Source: Pontimonas sp. (GTDB taxonomy: Bacteria; Actinomycetota; Actinomycetes; Actinomycetales; Microbacteriaceae). Taken from it: a DNA stretch of 14,894 nt. Positions within the stretch are counted from its first letter, which is position 1; the number at the start of each line of letters is the position of its first letter. Below are positions 14,602 through 14,894 of the stretch, in pieces. The stretch covers positions 16,978 to 31,871 of the forward strand of contig JAFMKX010000006.1 in the NCBI GenBank assembly GCA_017852615.1. The letters are read 5' to 3'. The position numbers were made by a program, and so were the translations under genes. Under the pieces are notes generated by a model. That model ran no database searches and was not told where the DNA came from. It saw only the letters and a program-made list of their open reading frames with translations.

Positions 14602-14894
14602 GGGGTCACAAGATCTCGAAGCCCCTCAAGAGTGGCAGGCCCGATGCCCGATACGGCCAAGAGGTCCTCGACGCTGCGAAAGGGACCGTGCGTTTCTCTC
14701 CAGTCAATGATGCGCTCTGCGGTGTGTGGACCGACCCGAGGTAGCTCTTGGAGCTCGGCGGAGCTAGCGCGGGAAAGACTCACGAGACCGCCACTGAGGC
14801 CTCCCGTGCTCACCACGTCCTCACCCTGGGCGGGAACCACTATTTGTTCCCCATCAAATAGTTCGCGGGCAAGATTGACCCCGGAGAGCTCGGC
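14598..14894 (-). CDS. comEA: ComEA, DNA receptor for uptake (partial, C-terminal ~98 residues)
   Basis: The frame is open to the right edge, so the N-terminus (membrane anchor) is outside. The visible part starts AELSGVNLARELFDGEQIVVP, the end of the SLBB-type domain common in actinobacterial and Gram-positive ComEA. A short linker rich in Gly and Ser is followed by the double helix-hairpin-helix: AELQELPRVGPHTAERIIDW and VEDLLAVSGIGPATLEGL. These bind double-stranded DNA outside the membrane and pass it to ComEC. A GTG at 14840 could be misread as the start, but the SLBB sequence upstream of it is clearly coding. The usual LNTAS before the first hairpin reads LSRASS here, a mild divergence. 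The stop overlaps the comEC start by 4 nt. Confidence 0.94.
   Translation of the reverse strand, partial: AELSGVNLARELFDGEQIVVPAQGEDVVSTGGLSGGLVSLSRASSAELQELPRVGPHTAERIIDWRETHGPFRSVEDLLAVSGIGPATLEGLRDLVTP

Noticed and set aside
14598..14840. A complete small gene starting at the GTG at 14840
   Set aside because: The frame stays open to the right edge and encodes the end of the ComEA SLBB domain upstream of that GTG, so this is the C-terminal part of comEA.

Overview
The window looks like chromosomal DNA from a moderate-GC actinobacterium, most probably Microbacteriaceae. The reasons are the actinobacterial type of TruB, RibF, HemW and ComEA, the comEA-comEC-holA / rpsT / lepA order, GTG and TTG starts, and very tight 1-8 nt gene overlaps. 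That placement is inference from protein flavour and gene order, since no rRNA gene is present. I see no tRNA, rRNA, CRISPR array, insertion sequence or phage gene, and no gene-free stretch above 300 bases.

Layout, read along the minus strand from the right edge. (1) 14894-11234: comEA (5' end outside the window), comEC and holA, the DNA-uptake pair followed by the DNA polymerase III delta subunit. (2) 11230-10569, plus strand: rpsT (ribosomal protein S20) with a strong terminator, then a small ABM-like dimeric alpha-beta-barrel protein that converges on holA. (3) 10390-7163: lepA, a small four-helix membrane protein and ribF, followed closely by an MFS transporter (7153-5915). (4) 5868-1567: a catabolic cassette of a SorC-family DeoR-like regulator, deoC, a complete aldehyde dehydrogenase and a truncated, cysteine-free aldehyde-dehydrogenase-like protein. 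(5) 1566-1: truB, a second four-helix membrane protein and hemW (3' part outside the window). From lepA to hemW all genes run the same way; only the 46-nt gap before the regulator is larger than 18 nt.

How the genes fit together: DeoC cleaves 2-deoxyribose-5-phosphate to acetaldehyde and glyceraldehyde-3-phosphate, and the aldehyde dehydrogenase would oxidise the acetaldehyde. The regulator heading the cassette belongs to the family of Bacillus subtilis DeoR. A perfect 14-bp palindrome lies just upstream, inside the last codons of the MFS gene, followed by a good -35/-10 pair whose predicted start coincides with the regulator's ATG (leaderless mRNA).

The most interesting points are the split, ALDH16-like pair of an active dehydrogenase and a pseudo-dehydrogenase; the placement of a sugar-catabolic cassette between ribF and truB, with truB abutting its last gene; and the buried operator plus leaderless promoter.
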